Origin: Maribacter antarcticus DSM 21422
GTDB lineage: Bacteria; Bacteroidota; Bacteroidia; Flavobacteriales; Flavobacteriaceae
Direction: 5' to 3'
DNA: 64,000 bases
Assembly: GCF_000621125.1 (NCBI RefSeq)
Contig: NZ_JHZC01000004.1
Span: 124,001 to 188,000, forward strand
Shown: one piece after another, positions 8,440 to 17,840 of the stretch
Layout: every line of letters starts with the position of its first letter
Numbering within the stretch: position 1 is the first letter of the stretch
The notes under the pieces: model-generated
Database searches by the model: none
What the model saw: the letters and a program-made list of their open reading frames with translations, nothing else
What the model was told of the DNA's origin: nothing
Position numbers and translations under genes: made by a program

Positions 8440-10656
8440 TTATCTTCCTCCAGGAGGACAGTGTAGTTTTAAGAAGTTTGTATATAAGGTGGTCAAATGT
8501 TCTGTAGTTCCTTCTCCTTCTCTTATGCCATGTGTTCGGTTTGGATAAGGCATAAATTGAAATTGCTTGTTGTGTTTTATTAATTCATTTAACAATAGTT
8601 CTGCATTTTGATAATGCACATTGTCATCTCCAGTACCATGGATATAAAGTAAATTTCCTTCTAAATTTTTGGCATAGGTAATCGGAGAGCCTTCAATAAA
8701 ATCTTCCCTATTTTCTTGGGGTAGGCCCATATAGCGTTCTTGATAAATGTTATCATAGGTTAATTGATTGGCAACTGCAGCGAGTGAAATTCCCGTTTTG
8801 TAAATCTCAGGATATCTAAACATCAAATTCAATGTGGCAGATCCTCCTCCGCTATGGCCCCAAACTGCTACTCGCGCTGCATCTACAAAATCCCATTTCA
8901 AAATTTCTTTAGCAGCCATAGCCTGATCATTTATATTGATGACTCCAATTTTTCTGTAAATAGACTTTCGCCATGCGCGCCCTTTTGGAGCAGGCGTACC
9001 TCTATTATCTAGAGAAATATAGAGATAGCCATCTTTGGCCATATTCCCTTTATAATTCCGATTTCTACTTACATTATAGATGTCTTTTACCGTGGTGCCA
9101 GCGGGTTCAGAATACACATAAAACACCACAGGATATTTTTTATTTGGGTCGAAATTTGTTGGTTTTACCATCCATCCGTCCATTTCAATATTATCTTCGG
9201 TGGTTATGGTAAAAAATTCGGTAGTTGGTTTTTCCTCTATTTTTTTTAAGTTAGCAACAATGCTTTCTTCTTCGGTTAACGCTTTGTGATTGGCAACGCT
9301 AATAAACTCTTTTGTTCTTGGTGTATAATGGTTTGAAAAGGTATGTTCTGCATAGCTACCATTAGAAGAAAAAGAATAATCGTGGCTTCCTTTTAAGCTC
9401 TCGGGACTTAATAATTCGGTTTTTCCTTTTCCATTTAATTTCGTTCTATACAAATACTTTTGCGTGGCATTATTTGGGGAAGCTAAATAATACACATATC
9501 CTTTTTTAGAATCGATGTGTTTTAAATCGATAACATCGTATTCGCCTTTAGTGATAAGTACCTCTGGTTTTCCTTCCAAAGAAACTTGGTATACGTGCCT
9601 CCAACCATCTTTTTCTGATGCCCAAAGAATGCTATTATTTTTTTTTAAAAAGCTAAAATTATTGGTGTAGTCAATGGCACGAGAATTGCCTACAGTAAAT
9701 AAATCAACCCAAGCTTCGTCCGATTCGCTATAAATGCTATTTGTGGTACCTTTTAAAGCATCTGCGATGTATAAGGTACTCTTGTTTTGTTTTCTATTTA
9801 ATTGCTGGATCAAGAGCTTGTTAGTGCTTGGAATAAATTCCATTCTTACTAAGTAATTTTGAGAGGCATCACCAGGAACATTCATCCATGTAGTTTTGTT
9901 GTCAGAAAGGCTTACGACACCCACCCTGCACGCTGAAGGTTTCTCGCCAACTTTTGGATATTCTAAGGGTACTAATTGAGAATATATTGAGTCTGTATTA
10001 TTAATCATATAAAACTTTTTAATTTCGCTAGCATCTATCTGCCAATAGGCAATAGATGTACTGTCTGGACTCCAACGAAACCCATCTCTACAAGAAAATT
10101 CTTCCTCATATGCCCAATCAAAAGTTGCATTTATTAAGGAACCCGTACCTTTGGTAGTTAAAGCTTGGATCTCACCACTTTCATAGGATTCACTATATAA
10201 ATTGTTTTTAGAAACATAAGCTATTTTAGTTCCATCGGGAGAGAATTTTGCAAACATTAAAGAGGAAGGTGGTAGGCTTTTACCAAGTTGGGTGAGCGTA
10301 TTCGTTTTAAAGTTAAAAACCCAATAATCACCTCTGGTATTAAGTCTCCAAACTTTTTTAGTATTGGTAAACAATAGCACTTTTTGTTGGTCTATTGAAA
10401 ATACAAAATGTGCGACTGCTATAGGTTCAATTTTCCCTGCTGGGGTAAGTTGTTTTTTTGAAATGACTGTTTTTACATCGTGGTTGGGTAGGATATAGGT
10501 AACCAATTGGTTTTTTTCTAATTTAAAATAAGAATTTCCATCGTTTGTCCAGTTTACCTGTGCTTTTCCATTAAAACTAAAAGAAAAAAAACAGATAAAT
10601 ACGAGAATTTTAAAGCTGTTTAAATTAATAGATAGAGACTTTTTTACGTTTTTCAT
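8440..10656 (-). CDS. Secreted S9 prolyl peptidase, dipeptidyl peptidase IV type
   Basis: The 738-residue exported protein has a signal peptide (ILVFICFFSFSFNGKAQ), an eight-bladed DPPIV N-terminal propeller (residues ~60-450) and a peptidase S9 domain. The DPP-IV double-Glu motif that binds the substrate amino terminus is visible as DWAYEEEFSCRDGFRWS. The nucleophile elbow is WGHSGGGSATLN, with His for the more usual Trp at position 2 and Gly for Tyr at position 4. The acid is in GTGDDNVHYQNAE and the His in NRTHGIREG. It removes Xaa-Pro dipeptides in the periplasm. Confidence 0.93.
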   Translation of the reverse strand: MKNVKKSLSINLNSFKILVFICFFSFSFNGKAQVNWTNDGNSYFKLEKNQLVTYILPNHDVKTVISKKQLTPAGKIEPIAVAHFVFSIDQQKVLLFTNTKKVWRLNTRGDYWVFNFKTNTLTQLGKSLPPSSLMFAKFSPDGTKIAYVSKNNLYSESYESGEIQALTTKGTGSLINATFDWAYEEEFSCRDGFRWSPDSTSIAYWQIDASEIKKFYMINNTDSIYSQLVPLEYPKVGEKPSACRVGVVSLSDNKTTWMNVPGDASQNYLVRMEFIPSTNKLLIQQLNRKQNKSTLYIADALKGTTNSIYSESDEAWVDLFTVGNSRAIDYTNNFSFLKKNNSILWASEKDGWRHVYQVSLEGKPEVLITKGEYDVIDLKHIDSKKGYVYYLASPNNATQKYLYRTKLNGKGKTELLSPESLKGSHDYSFSSNGSYAEHTFSNHYTPRTKEFISVANHKALTEEESIVANLKKIEEKPTTEFFTITTEDNIEMDGWMVKPTNFDPNKKYPVVFYVYSEPAGTTVKDIYNVSRNRNYKGNMAKDGYLYISLDNRGTPAPKGRAWRKSIYRKIGVININDQAMAAKEILKWDFVDAARVAVWGHSGGGSATLNLMFRYPEIYKTGISLAAVANQLTYDNIYQERYMGLPQENREDFIEGSPITYAKNLEGNLLYIHGTGDDNVHYQNAELLLNELIKHNKQFQFMPYPNRTHGIREGEGTTEHLTTLYTNFLKLHCPPGGR

Positions 10657-10743
10657 CTGTTGGTACTTATGGTTTATTATTGTTTTTTAAAATCTATTTC
10701 AACTACAAATTAATCCCTCCATCTTTCGCGTTTTATGAAGGCT

Positions 10744-10774
10744 AACGACCCCTGTATAAAACGAGTGTGGCGTT
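10744..10774. repeat. Small bulged palindrome at the left edge of the island
   Basis: AACG-A-CC pairs with GG-CGTT across an 18-base loop. It is preceded by GCT, giving GCTAACG, the same edge sequence as the element at 12975. It marks the leftmost island-type site found. Confidence 0.4.
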
Positions 10775-11040
10775 TTGGCTTGTTATTGCTTATTTCATGT
10801 TAAAATTTGTTCTATAAATATAGGCTGAATTTTAGGATTAGGCAGCCACGTATGTAGCTTTTAGCCAGCCTACGTTGTGGGAGGTGAGACCGATAAGAAG
10901 GCAAAGGATTAAATATCGTGTTCCCACAGGCTTCGGATTGAAACCCCTTTTTTGAGGATTGTTCTTTCGTATTACAACCGCTCCTTGGAAATTTATACGT
11001 GGTGTTTCGGGTGGTTCTATTTAAAAGTGGAACCAAATGT

Positions 11041-11137
11041 CTTCTGGTAACTGACCCAAAAATGTTTATGTATAGTTATGTGTTTTATAAACGTAACTAA
11101 GCAATTTAGAACTAGCAATAAATCACATATGGTGTTA
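11041..11137. repeat. Island repeat, copy carrying AGAACTAGCAATA
   Basis: The 13-mer at 11108-11120 (AGAACTAGCAATA) matches the copies at 14994 and 17938. It is followed, as in the 17.9-kb copy, by a CATATG/ACATG-like run and a TTAT edge. It lacks the central GAAAATC hairpin. Confidence 0.6.
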
Positions 11138-11511
11138 TCAACTCAAATTCTTGCTGCTGAATATTCGGTAACATTGTAACACAAACAATTTTAAAGTTGT
11201 TCAATGCCTATAAACATAATATTTAGTGCAACGGGGTATACGCGTGAATTCTGAAAAAGGGAAAGAGTAAAAAAGGTAGCTTTGATAGCAGTCGCGCACA
11301 AGTTGCTCAAATAAAGTTTTGCTGTAGCCAAATCCAGCAGGCCATATGATGAGACTTACGTTTCGGTAATGCGAGTGAAGTAATTGAAAATCATAAATAA
11401 AAAAGCAAAAAAAATCTAATTTTAGAATCTATGAGCCTAGCATAATTAGGTCTCAGATTAAGGAAGAATTTATTTGTTGTTTACCTCAGTTCTTCGTTAG
11501 CACTTTATTGC

Positions 11512-12954
11512 TTAATGACTATAATCCATTCCTTTCTTACTGTTTTCAACTGAATTTAACCATGTAATTAAATCCGTCTTTAACGCCTTTGTTACTTCAG
11601 GAAATTGCTCAATAATATTTTTTTCTTCTGATTTGTCATTTAGTAAATCGTAAAGTTCAAACGCTGTCAAGTTTTTATCCCCAATTAATTTGTATTGATG
11701 GGTAACCCATGATACTTTTGATTCATATATAAACCCAATAGGTTTTATTCTTTCCTTTTCATCACCTTTTAAGGCACCCAAAATACTTGTACCATCAATA
11801 GGCCTATCAGCAGGGTATTCTTTATCTAGAATGTCAAGTATTGTTGGCAGATAGTCTGAAGTGACAGCAGGAAAATCAATTCTTCTACCCCCTTCTAAAT
11901 GATTCTTCCAAATAACAAAAGCAGGTACTCTAACGCCTCCTTCATATAGACTCCTTTTGCGTTCTCTAAAAATGCCAGCACTACCAGGCGTTGCTCTCTC
12001 CGGACCATTATCACTACAAAAGAAAATTATAGTTTCTTCTTGAATATCTAACGCTTCTAGTTTTTTCCACAATCTACCAATTTGTTCATCCATTGCAGTA
12101 ATAGTGCCGTAATACAATTGCTTTTCGAGGTCCAAATCTTTATAAAAACTACGATGAATACCATCACTAACCACAGGTAAATGTGGCGTATGAAACCATA
12201 TTGTTGAAAAGAATGGTTTCTCTTCTTTTAGCGAATTTTCAATGAATGGAATAACCCTATCCGTTATGATACGAGAATCGTCACCTTCTAAATTAGTTAT
12301 TTCTTTTTGATTTTCCCCCACCCAATATGCTGTTTTATATGCCTTGGTTGAGTCACTATCTTTAATACCCCTCCATCCAAATCTTTTACTTTCTCCTTTA
12401 ATAAAATGAGTAGGATATACCATGGGGTCGTACGTAGGTACTTTTGATTCGGTGCTAAAAAAATGGTCATAACCATGTTCAGTTGGAATTGTATATTCTT
12501 TATCGTATTCTCGCCTTCCGCCTCTATTAGCATCTAGTTCTGATTTTGTAAGGGTTCCTAAGTGCCATTTGCCAAAATGACTAGTCATATACCCTTCTTT
12601 TTTCAAGAGTTCAGGAATTGTGATTTCTTCATCTTTCATATGCCCCTTATTAGCATTCGGAATATTCATTCTAAGAGGGTTTCTTCCCGTAATTAAACTA
12701 GCTCTTGTTGGAGAGCAAACAGCGGAAGCCGAATAAAATCTATCGAAAATGACCCCATTTGATGCTAGTAAATCTAAATTAGGCGTTTTTATTTCATCAT
12801 TCCCGTTAAAACCAACATCATACCAACCTTGGTCATCAGTCATAATTAATATGATATTTGGTTTTTGAATGAGGTTGTCTTGCACAGGATCGTTGCAGGA
12901 AGATAATCCCAGTGTAGCAATAAAGAATAGTTTTGATATTTTTTTTATATTCAT
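11512..12954 (-). CDS. Sulfatase, S1 family lipoprotein
   Basis: The 480-residue protein begins with a lipoprotein signal (FFIATLGLSSCNDP). The formylglycine motif CSPTRASLITGR is at about residue 80, its Cys being converted to the catalytic formylglycine by an FGE or anSME enzyme encoded elsewhere. Metal ligands are visible in MTDDQGWYD and CSDNGPERATPG. The C-terminal half has the usual sulfatase fold. The substrate could be a sulfated algal polysaccharide, but no carbohydrate-degrading neighbours support a specific one. It is the leftmost intact gene of the minus-strand array and looks undamaged. Confidence 0.93.
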   Translation of the reverse strand: MNIKKISKLFFIATLGLSSCNDPVQDNLIQKPNIILIMTDDQGWYDVGFNGNDEIKTPNLDLLASNGVIFDRFYSASAVCSPTRASLITGRNPLRMNIPNANKGHMKDEEITIPELLKKEGYMTSHFGKWHLGTLTKSELDANRGGRREYDKEYTIPTEHGYDHFFSTESKVPTYDPMVYPTHFIKGESKRFGWRGIKDSDSTKAYKTAYWVGENQKEITNLEGDDSRIITDRVIPFIENSLKEEKPFFSTIWFHTPHLPVVSDGIHRSFYKDLDLEKQLYYGTITAMDEQIGRLWKKLEALDIQEETIIFFCSDNGPERATPGSAGIFRERKRSLYEGGVRVPAFVIWKNHLEGGRRIDFPAVTSDYLPTILDILDKEYPADRPIDGTSILGALKGDEKERIKPIGFIYESKVSWVTHQYKLIGDKNLTAFELYDLLNDKSEEKNIIEQFPEVTKALKTDLITWLNSVENSKKGMDYSH

Positions 12955-12974
12955 AATGTTTTTTTTTACTAAAT

Positions 12975-13139
12975 GCTAACGACTTAAAACAGTATAGGAA
13001 TAAACTAGCATTTGCTGTTCGCTTTGCACATAGCGAATTCATTTTATTTTGATTTATTTTTGTCCAAAGTACAATCTCAAAGATTGTGCAGCTACATAAA
13101 TAAACATAGCCCTTGTTCTATAAACACAAGTCTGCGTTA
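12975..13139. repeat. Island repeat with terminal inverted repeats and inner hairpin
   Basis: The two ends are imperfect inverted repeats: TAACGACTTAAAACAGTATAG at 12977-12997, and at 13118-13139 a sequence whose complement reads TAACG-CAG-ACTT-GTGTT-TATAG. Between them are AAACTAGCATTT (13002-13013), a variant of the AGAACTAGCAATT core, and a hairpin ACAATC-TCAAA-GATTGT at 13071-13087 that parallels the GAAAATC hairpin of other copies. It lies just upstream of the sulfatase. Confidence 0.6.
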
Positions 13140-13165
13140 AATATAGCTTTTGGTAACAGCCTTTT

Positions 13166-13386
13166 CTAAGTAATGTTTAGGTTATCAATTCGATTTCCGA
13201 TGCTAAAGTCCTTCATTTCTTTTTCGAGTTTAGCAAAGTCCTCTTTTTGTACACCTTTCATTATTTTTTAATCCAGTAATGAAGCTTGCTTTTACTTAAT
13301 CCGTGGGCGGTGGAAAACGCCTTTTGAATTTGATTGGATGTTTCATACTTGTCTATCCACTTGACCCTTGTACTTCTTCTTGTCAT
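13166..13386 (-). pseudogene. Transposase orfA-like relic (IS66-type N-terminus)
   Basis: A 41-residue frame (13386 to 13261) reads as a helix-turn-helix of the kind found in IS66/IS3 orfA: SNQIQKAFSTAHGLSKSKLHYW followed by IKK (broken here to respect length). A second 31-residue frame starts at the overlapping TAATG and ends at 13166. Both are too short to be functional transposases, so this is probably a remnant, or a tiny orphan gene. Family assignment rests only on the YW-ending helix pattern. Confidence 0.4.
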
Positions 13387-13419
13387 TGTTCTGTATATTT
13401 GAACAACAAAGCGAATGGC

Positions 13420-13653
13420 TTAAGGTATCAAAGTAAAGATGTACTTGCTCGGAGGGATACGTTTTGTGAGCAGTCTAAATGCAACTAAAATATAAACGTA
13501 TTCCGAAACTTCAGATTTAGAAAACATATAAACTGAAAGACCTACAAAGCACAGTGGGACTGCTATATATGCCATAAAAGGAGGTAGCCCAAATTTCGTC
13601 AGCTTTCTGTTCGTCATTTTAAATTGAAGTTTGAAATATTCTTTCATTGGCAT
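13420..13653 (-). pseudogene. Truncated membrane protein
   Basis: This 77-residue frame starts MPMKEYFKLQFKMTNRKL and has one clear transmembrane helix (FMAYIAVPLCFVGLSVYMF). After VYILVA it changes to a low-quality tail (FRLLTKRIPPSKY). I recall longer multi-pass flavobacterial proteins with this N-terminus, sometimes next to ABC transporter genes. The frame is therefore probably the head of a larger gene cut by a frameshift. A small palindrome (GCTGCTT-ATT-AAGCAGC, 13680-13696) lies upstream. Confidence 0.45.
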
Positions 13654-13801
13654 TCTTTTTAAATTTTTTATAAGGTTCAGCTGCTTATTAAGCAGCGCAG
13701 AAATCTGACATATTTCTAGCTACACAAAGCAAAAAATATCACTTTTATTGCGTTGCAAAACTTCAAAAATTTTCCAATTCAATGATTAATATAGACCGTG
13801 T

Positions 13802-13856
13802 CGTAAACCACAAAGCCCGTATTAATTATTGGCTTTGTTGGTACTTCGGTTTTACG
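13802..13856. repeat. Bulged palindrome directly after GNAT gene
   Basis: ACCACAAAGCC (13807-13817) pairs with GGCTTTGTTGGT (13831-13842), and outside it CGTAAA pairs with TTTACG (13851-13856). Unpaired bases ACTTCGG occur on the right arm only. It ends 14 bases past the GNAT stop and has no T run, so it is not an ordinary terminator. It shares GCTTTGT...ACTT with the site at 14623. Confidence 0.6.
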
Positions 13857-13869
13857 TTCTGCTTGGTTA

Positions 13870-14469
13870 TCAGTAGACTAAAAATTCTGAAAAACGTTCA
13901 GTTTTGAGCGAATTCCATTCTTCTTTTATGATGCTATAGTAAACATCAGTTCTGCTTTCTCCATTTGGAGCGACGTAGTTATTTCTAAAAACACCTTCTT
14001 TCTGAGCACCTAAATTTTCTATTGCTTTTTGTGAACTTAGGTTTTCTTTATCGGTCCTAAATTGGATTCTTCTAAATCCAATATTTTCAAAACCAAACTG
14101 TAATAATTCGTACTTGCAAGCTTTGTTTAATCCTGTGCCTTGAAAATCTGTTCCCAACCATGTCCAGCCAATTTCACATTTTTTGTTTGCGGTATGCACA
14201 TTTCCGTATCTCGTACAACCTGCAACTTTATTATTTTGCTTGTCGATAATTAAAAAAGGATAACAAAGACGGTTGTTTTTGTCTTTAATCGTTTTTGCTA
14301 TATAGTTTTTAAAACCCTGTTCGTTATTCACGTTCATTCCCATAAACTTCCAAATTTTTTTATCGAAGATTATTTCTTTGAGTTCTTCATTTCTTTCATT
14401 CTCAAAGGGGAGCAGTAAAACCCTATCGTTTTCAAGTTGAATATTTGATTTTAGAATTTTTATTTTCAT
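13870..14469 (-). CDS. GNAT N-acetyltransferase, RimJ/RimL-like
   Basis: The 199-residue protein fits the GNAT fold. LENDRVLLLPFE at the start, GWTWLGTDFQGTGLNKACKYELLQ as the acetyl-CoA loop region and RRIQFRTDKENLSSQKAIENLGAQKEGVFRN at the C-terminal part are typical of RimJ/RimL-type enzymes that modify amino groups. In full, the last segment spans residues ~140-170. The acceptor is unknown. It is an intact member of the minus-strand array, with structured sites on both sides. Confidence 0.85.
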   Translation of the reverse strand: MKIKILKSNIQLENDRVLLLPFENERNEELKEIIFDKKIWKFMGMNVNNEQGFKNYIAKTIKDKNNRLCYPFLIIDKQNNKVAGCTRYGNVHTANKKCEIGWTWLGTDFQGTGLNKACKYELLQFGFENIGFRRIQFRTDKENLSSQKAIENLGAQKEGVFRNNYVAPNGESRTDVYYSIIKEEWNSLKTERFSEFLVY

Positions 14470-14560
14470 TTTTTAGGTTTGTTGCAAACGGGTTGTTTGC
14501 GGTTTTGCTTTGTAAATTAAGTTTTTATAATTTAATGAATTTTATCATTGGTCAGCTGTC

Positions 14561-14647
14561 GGTTATAACAAAGCAGCACGCTTAGACTTTAGTCAATTGC
14601 ATGTTTAAGCAATAAATTATATGCTTTGTACTTTGGCTAGTTGTTAT
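14561..14647. repeat. Bulged palindrome overlapping the end of a cassette relic
   Basis: ACAAAGCA (14568-14575) pairs with TGCTTTGT (14622-14629), and ATAAC (14565) can pair with GTTAT (14643-14647) around bulged bases on the right arm. An inner ATTGC...GCAAT hairpin (about 14597-14613) fills the loop. The stop codon of the 14846-14637 relic lies inside the right arm. Confidence 0.55.
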
Positions 14648-14846
14648 TATTCAATTCAGGTTTTTCTAATGCTATCATTTTTTCGAGTTCGTTTTGCAAA
14701 GTGGTATGCGCTCGCAGTTGCCAGTTTGATTAAAAAAAATGGTTGTCTACTATACTTTCAAATTGCTCGTTTTCAAGTAGTGCCTTATTTTCTGGAGATT
14801 TAAATTTTGATAGTCCCGTCTCATATCCAGAATATAGATTGTCCAT
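14637..14846 (-). pseudogene. Small orphan gene relic with one in-frame stop
   Basis: From the ATG at 14846 the minus strand reads MDNLYSGYETGLSKFKSPEN and continues in one frame to TAG at 14637, 70 codons in all. A TAA after NHFF interrupts it in the middle. No family is recognised. The protein-like composition, single frame and position between two structured sites suggest a decayed short cassette gene. Confidence 0.5.
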
Positions 14847-14950
14847 TCTGTGAGAGTTAAAATTCTGAAGTAAAAATAGCGTAACGTTATCAACACCAAC
14901 GTGTTTGAATAATAATATTTTACGTGTTAAAGTTATTCATTTAGTACATG

Positions 14951-15032
14951 CAAAACCAATTAGAAAATCTTTTAGGATTTTCGTACGCAGGCAAGAACTA
15001 GCAATTAATTTTGTGCGGTTTTGGGCGCTAGC
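14951..15032. repeat. Island repeat with GAAAATC hairpin
   Basis: The hairpin GAAAATC (14963-14969), loop TTTTAG, GATTTTC (14976-14982) is followed after 11 bases by AGAACTAGCAATT (14994-15006). The 17.9-kb copy has the same order and the same spacing, and both have AACCA 4-5 bases before the hairpin. It lies about 100 bases past the end of the cupin relic. Confidence 0.7.
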
Positions 15033-15135
15033 CACTGTCTCTCCTAAATAGGTACAGTCAGTTCATATTATTCTCCCTTAATTCCTTCTTGTTAAATAGT
15101 CTAAATCAGACATGCATAATTTTCATAAATCATTA

Positions 15136-15584
15136 TCATTTAACTGATTTCATCTCATGGAGAAGTGTTTTAACAGCTGTTTTGCCAATATTTTCAACAT
15201 AATGATTTGTTGTTTTGTCCACCCAAAAAACCGTTCCGGTTACTTCATTATAATCAACGGGTGGGCATTCTCTGGATAGACTCTTATATCTCCACCTGAA
15301 ACTACTTATTCTGTTTTGGCAGTATGGTTATGCAAATTATCTTTTTCTCCTGGCTTAAGAGTATACTCTACAATTCTTACGTATTCATTTTCCAACAGTA
15401 TTTTATAATTATCTGGGGAGACTTTGACAACGTCTATATCTGTAGTATCAGCAGTCAATGACACTTTATTGTTCACTGTATCAATGGATGTATTTAGATT
15501 AATATCCTTTGCCTTTGCCTTTGTGTTTTCATTGCAGCCTATTGCAATATAGCCGATAGCGATTAGAGAAATTAATTTGGTCAT
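15136..15584 (-). pseudogene. Cupin-domain lipoprotein, broken
   Basis: The N-terminal 92 residues have a lipoprotein signal (LISLIAIGYIAIGCNE) and the start of a cupin (YVRIVEYTLKPGEKDNLHNH). A TAA at the position where Tyr is expected interrupts VVSGGDIRVYPEN. A one-base shift then leads to the rest of the barrel, PVDYNEVTGTVFWVDKTTNHY and a terminal VKTLLHEMKSVK ending at 15136. All parts are recognisable, so the gene was lost recently through one nonsense change and one indel. Confidence 0.8.
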
Positions 15585-15650
15585 ATCCCTAATTTAGTCA
15601 TTTAGTTTTAGTCAAGTTTCGTAATACAATCCAATAACGGTCTATTGAAG

Positions 15651-15733
15651 TCCCACTGCTGTTCGTAGTTAGAAATCTTCAAACGCAACGAGAATTTAAA
15701 TCGTATTCTTGGCTTGTACCGCAGGTTTAGTGG
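15651..15733. repeat. Weak bulged palindrome after the deacylase gene
   Basis: CCACTGC (15653-15659) pairs with GCAG-(GTTTAG)-TGG (15721-15733), giving seven pairs with six unpaired bases on one arm. It ends 43 bases past the deacylase stop. It matches the other sites in placement and form, not in sequence. Confidence 0.4.
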
Positions 15734-15775
15734 AAAATGCGCTGGAATACATTCTTACATAGTACTAAAGACAAT

Positions 15776-17266
15776 TTAATTAATTCTCTTAATGATTCTA
15801 CCAGAATACACCTTTGTAAGCATTTGATTAGCGTATGCTATTTCACCAGAAACAAAAACAAAATTAATCCCTTCAGATTTTAAAGTACTGTTTTCGAATG
15901 TGGCTTTGTCTTTAATAGAATCGAGATTGAATAACACGAGGTCAGCATAATAACCCTCTTTAATTTGTCCAATTTTGTTTAAATTCAAGTTCTGTGCTGC
16001 TTTCAAAGTCATTTTGTTGATTTTAGCTTCAAGAGATTGTCCTGTATCCATATTTAAATACTTTGGATAAGAACCCCATCCCCTTGGATGTCCATCTGGA
16101 GATCCATCTGAACATAAATTTGTGAAAGGCCAATTCAGTATGGATTTAATATCTTCCAAATCCATTGATTTTGCTATAATTCTTTCTCCTGGTTGTTTTT
16201 GAGAAATTTTTATGAGTTCAATATAAGTAGTTACTGGGTCTTCATTGCGGAGTTTGGCTATTTCGGCCAACGTTAAATTCTCATATTCAGGCTTTGCATC
16301 AAAAGTGCTAATGATCATGCCCTCAGGAGTTGTTAATTCTGTCAGTGCAAATTCGGCAGTTTCTCGACTTTCGAAATTCCTTTCAGGGAACAATACCGTC
16401 ATAGAAGATTGCCAATATTGATATGGATAGATGTCGGCAGAAACAGCAATACCTGTTGTTCTAGCACTATCAAGTTTTCTCAATATTTCAGGCGATTTTC
16501 CCCAAAGGCCTTTTCTAGCAAGTTTAAAATGTGAAATTTGAACAGGAATATCAGCCTCTCTACCTATAGTTAAAATCTCATCAATACTTTGATTTAAATA
16601 AATGTCTTCGCTTCTCATGTGACTAATGTAACGCCCGCCATATGTTGAAGTAATTTTTGCAAGTTCAAGAACCTCGCTGGTGCTCGAGTAAATTCCTGGG
16701 TCATATTCTAAACCTGTGCCTAGGCCTAGCGAACCATTTTTTAAATCCGTTTCCAACAACGCTTTCATTTGTTCAATTTCAGCTTGGGTAGCCTCACGTT
16801 TAAAGTCGTTACCCATAACAGTATTTCTTAGGGTATTATGACCTGTATAGGACCCCATATTTACGGACCAAGGCGTTTTGATAATTGAATCAAAAAATTC
16901 TATTAGAGGTAGTTCAGAGCTTCAGTCTTGACCAATAATAACTGTTGTAATACCTTGACTAATTGCCGATTCTTTTGTTCTTAGACTATCCCAATCATGA
17001 TGACTGTGTGTGTCTATGAAGCCAGGGCTCAAAATTAATCCTTCAGCATTAATTACAGAATCTGTTTTTAATGTTTTTAATTCCCCAATATCAATAATGA
17101 TATTACTTTCTATACGAACCGATCCCATTATTCTATTTGAGCCTGTTCCATTAATTATAGTCGCATTTTTAATAAGAAGGGTTCTTGGCAACTCAGTTTT
17201 GCAATGAATACATAATAACCCTAGAATTGGGATGAATAGCAACCTTATAAGTATTGTAATTTTCAT
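15776..17266 (-). pseudogene. N-acyl-D-amino-acid deacylase (D-aminoacylase), one in-frame stop
   Basis: The full frame is 497 codons. It has a lipoprotein signal (GLLCIHCKTE), the amidohydrolase metal site GFIDTHSHHD near residue 88, then GQD, a TGA at 16922-16924 where the family has Gly (GQDGSS), and continues unbroken through GSYTGHNTLR, GLEYDPGIYSS, VQISHFKLA and LCSDGSPDGHPRGWG to the C-terminus. The change GGA to TGA is the simplest cause. Without the stop it would hydrolyse N-acyl-D-amino acids or related amides in the cell envelope. No other damage is visible. Confidence 0.88.
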
Positions 17267-17293
17267 AGATTATTAATTAGACGAAAATTATCT

Positions 17294-17367
17294 CTAACGT
17301 TTTGTGTATGGTTAGTTACGTTGTTTATGTCACTAATCTAGTAAATACATGATACATTATGTTTTGC
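17294..17367. repeat. Short island repeat (no central hairpin)
   Basis: The left edge CTAACGTTTTGTGTATGG recalls the complement of the right edge of the 17.9-kb copy. TAATCTAGTAAATAC (17334-17348) aligns with the GAACTAGTAATT core, followed by the same ACAT...TTATG...TTTTG pattern. It fills the space between the deacylase start and the stop of the next GNAT gene. Confidence 0.55.
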
Positions 17368-17823
17368 CTAGTTATGTATTCTCTTTTCAAATTTTATTTT
17401 TCTAATTCCATGGTCAGTATCCCATTGTTTAACTTCTATAAAACCAAATTTCTTATATAATTTAGTAGCTGGGCCATTCGCAAGTCCAGTTTCAACCACA
17501 AATAGATTCGAATCAAATGTGTTGAAAACAAATTCAATTAATTTTCTAGCAATTCCACGTCTAAATTTTTTTGGATGCACTACCAAGCTATTGATGTTTG
17601 TACATTTATCGTTAAATGTAATTTCAATAATGCCTGCTAATTCAGTATTTTCTAGATATCCGAAGAACATATTATCACTTGTTAAATAACTTTCAAGGGG
17701 TCTTTTAAGCGGTGGGAAATCAGTTGCATCTAATAATTTAGCTTCAACTGCATACGATAATTGAAAAACAGCATGTATTTGAATTGATATGTTTAACTCG
17801 CTATTTTGTAGCTTTTCAATCAT
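17368..17823 (-). CDS. GNAT N-acetyltransferase
   Basis: The 151-residue protein is a compact GNAT. The core strand LAGIIEITFNDKCTNINSLV is followed by the acetyl-CoA loop PKKFRRGIARKLIEFVF (consensus RxxGxA) and the C-terminal strand VVETGLANGPATKLYKKFGF. The substrate is unknown. It is intact and is flanked by a structured repeat on each side, with the left one starting at its stop codon, as for a mobile cassette. Confidence 0.85.
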   Translation of the reverse strand: MIEKLQNSELNISIQIHAVFQLSYAVEAKLLDATDFPPLKRPLESYLTSDNMFFGYLENTELAGIIEITFNDKCTNINSLVVHPKKFRRGIARKLIEFVFNTFDSNLFVVETGLANGPATKLYKKFGFIEVKQWDTDHGIRKIKFEKRIHN

Positions 17824-17840
17824 TTTTTAGTATTTTATTA

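Larger units (their letters stand above)
10657..11511. other. Non-coding stretch with repeat elements and decayed sequence
   Basis: This 855-base stretch contains two repeat elements of the island (listed separately). A minus-strand open frame at 10812-11036 shows no recognisable domain and is probably not a gene. Around 11240-11400 the minus strand reads NVSLIIWPAGFG followed by YSKTLFEQLV, distantly like an IstB-type ATPase, but this is too weak to call. Confidence 0.4.

Noticed and set aside
10812-11036. A 74-codon minus-strand open frame in the long gap after DPP-IV.
   Set aside because: It has no recognisable domain, an odd composition and lies among island repeat sequence. It is more likely non-coding.
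11240-11400. Minus-strand stretch resembling the P-loop region of an IstB-type ATPase.
   Set aside because: The P-loop Lys and spacing do not fit well, and there is no adjacent transposase or IS end. It is mentioned only in the gap entry.
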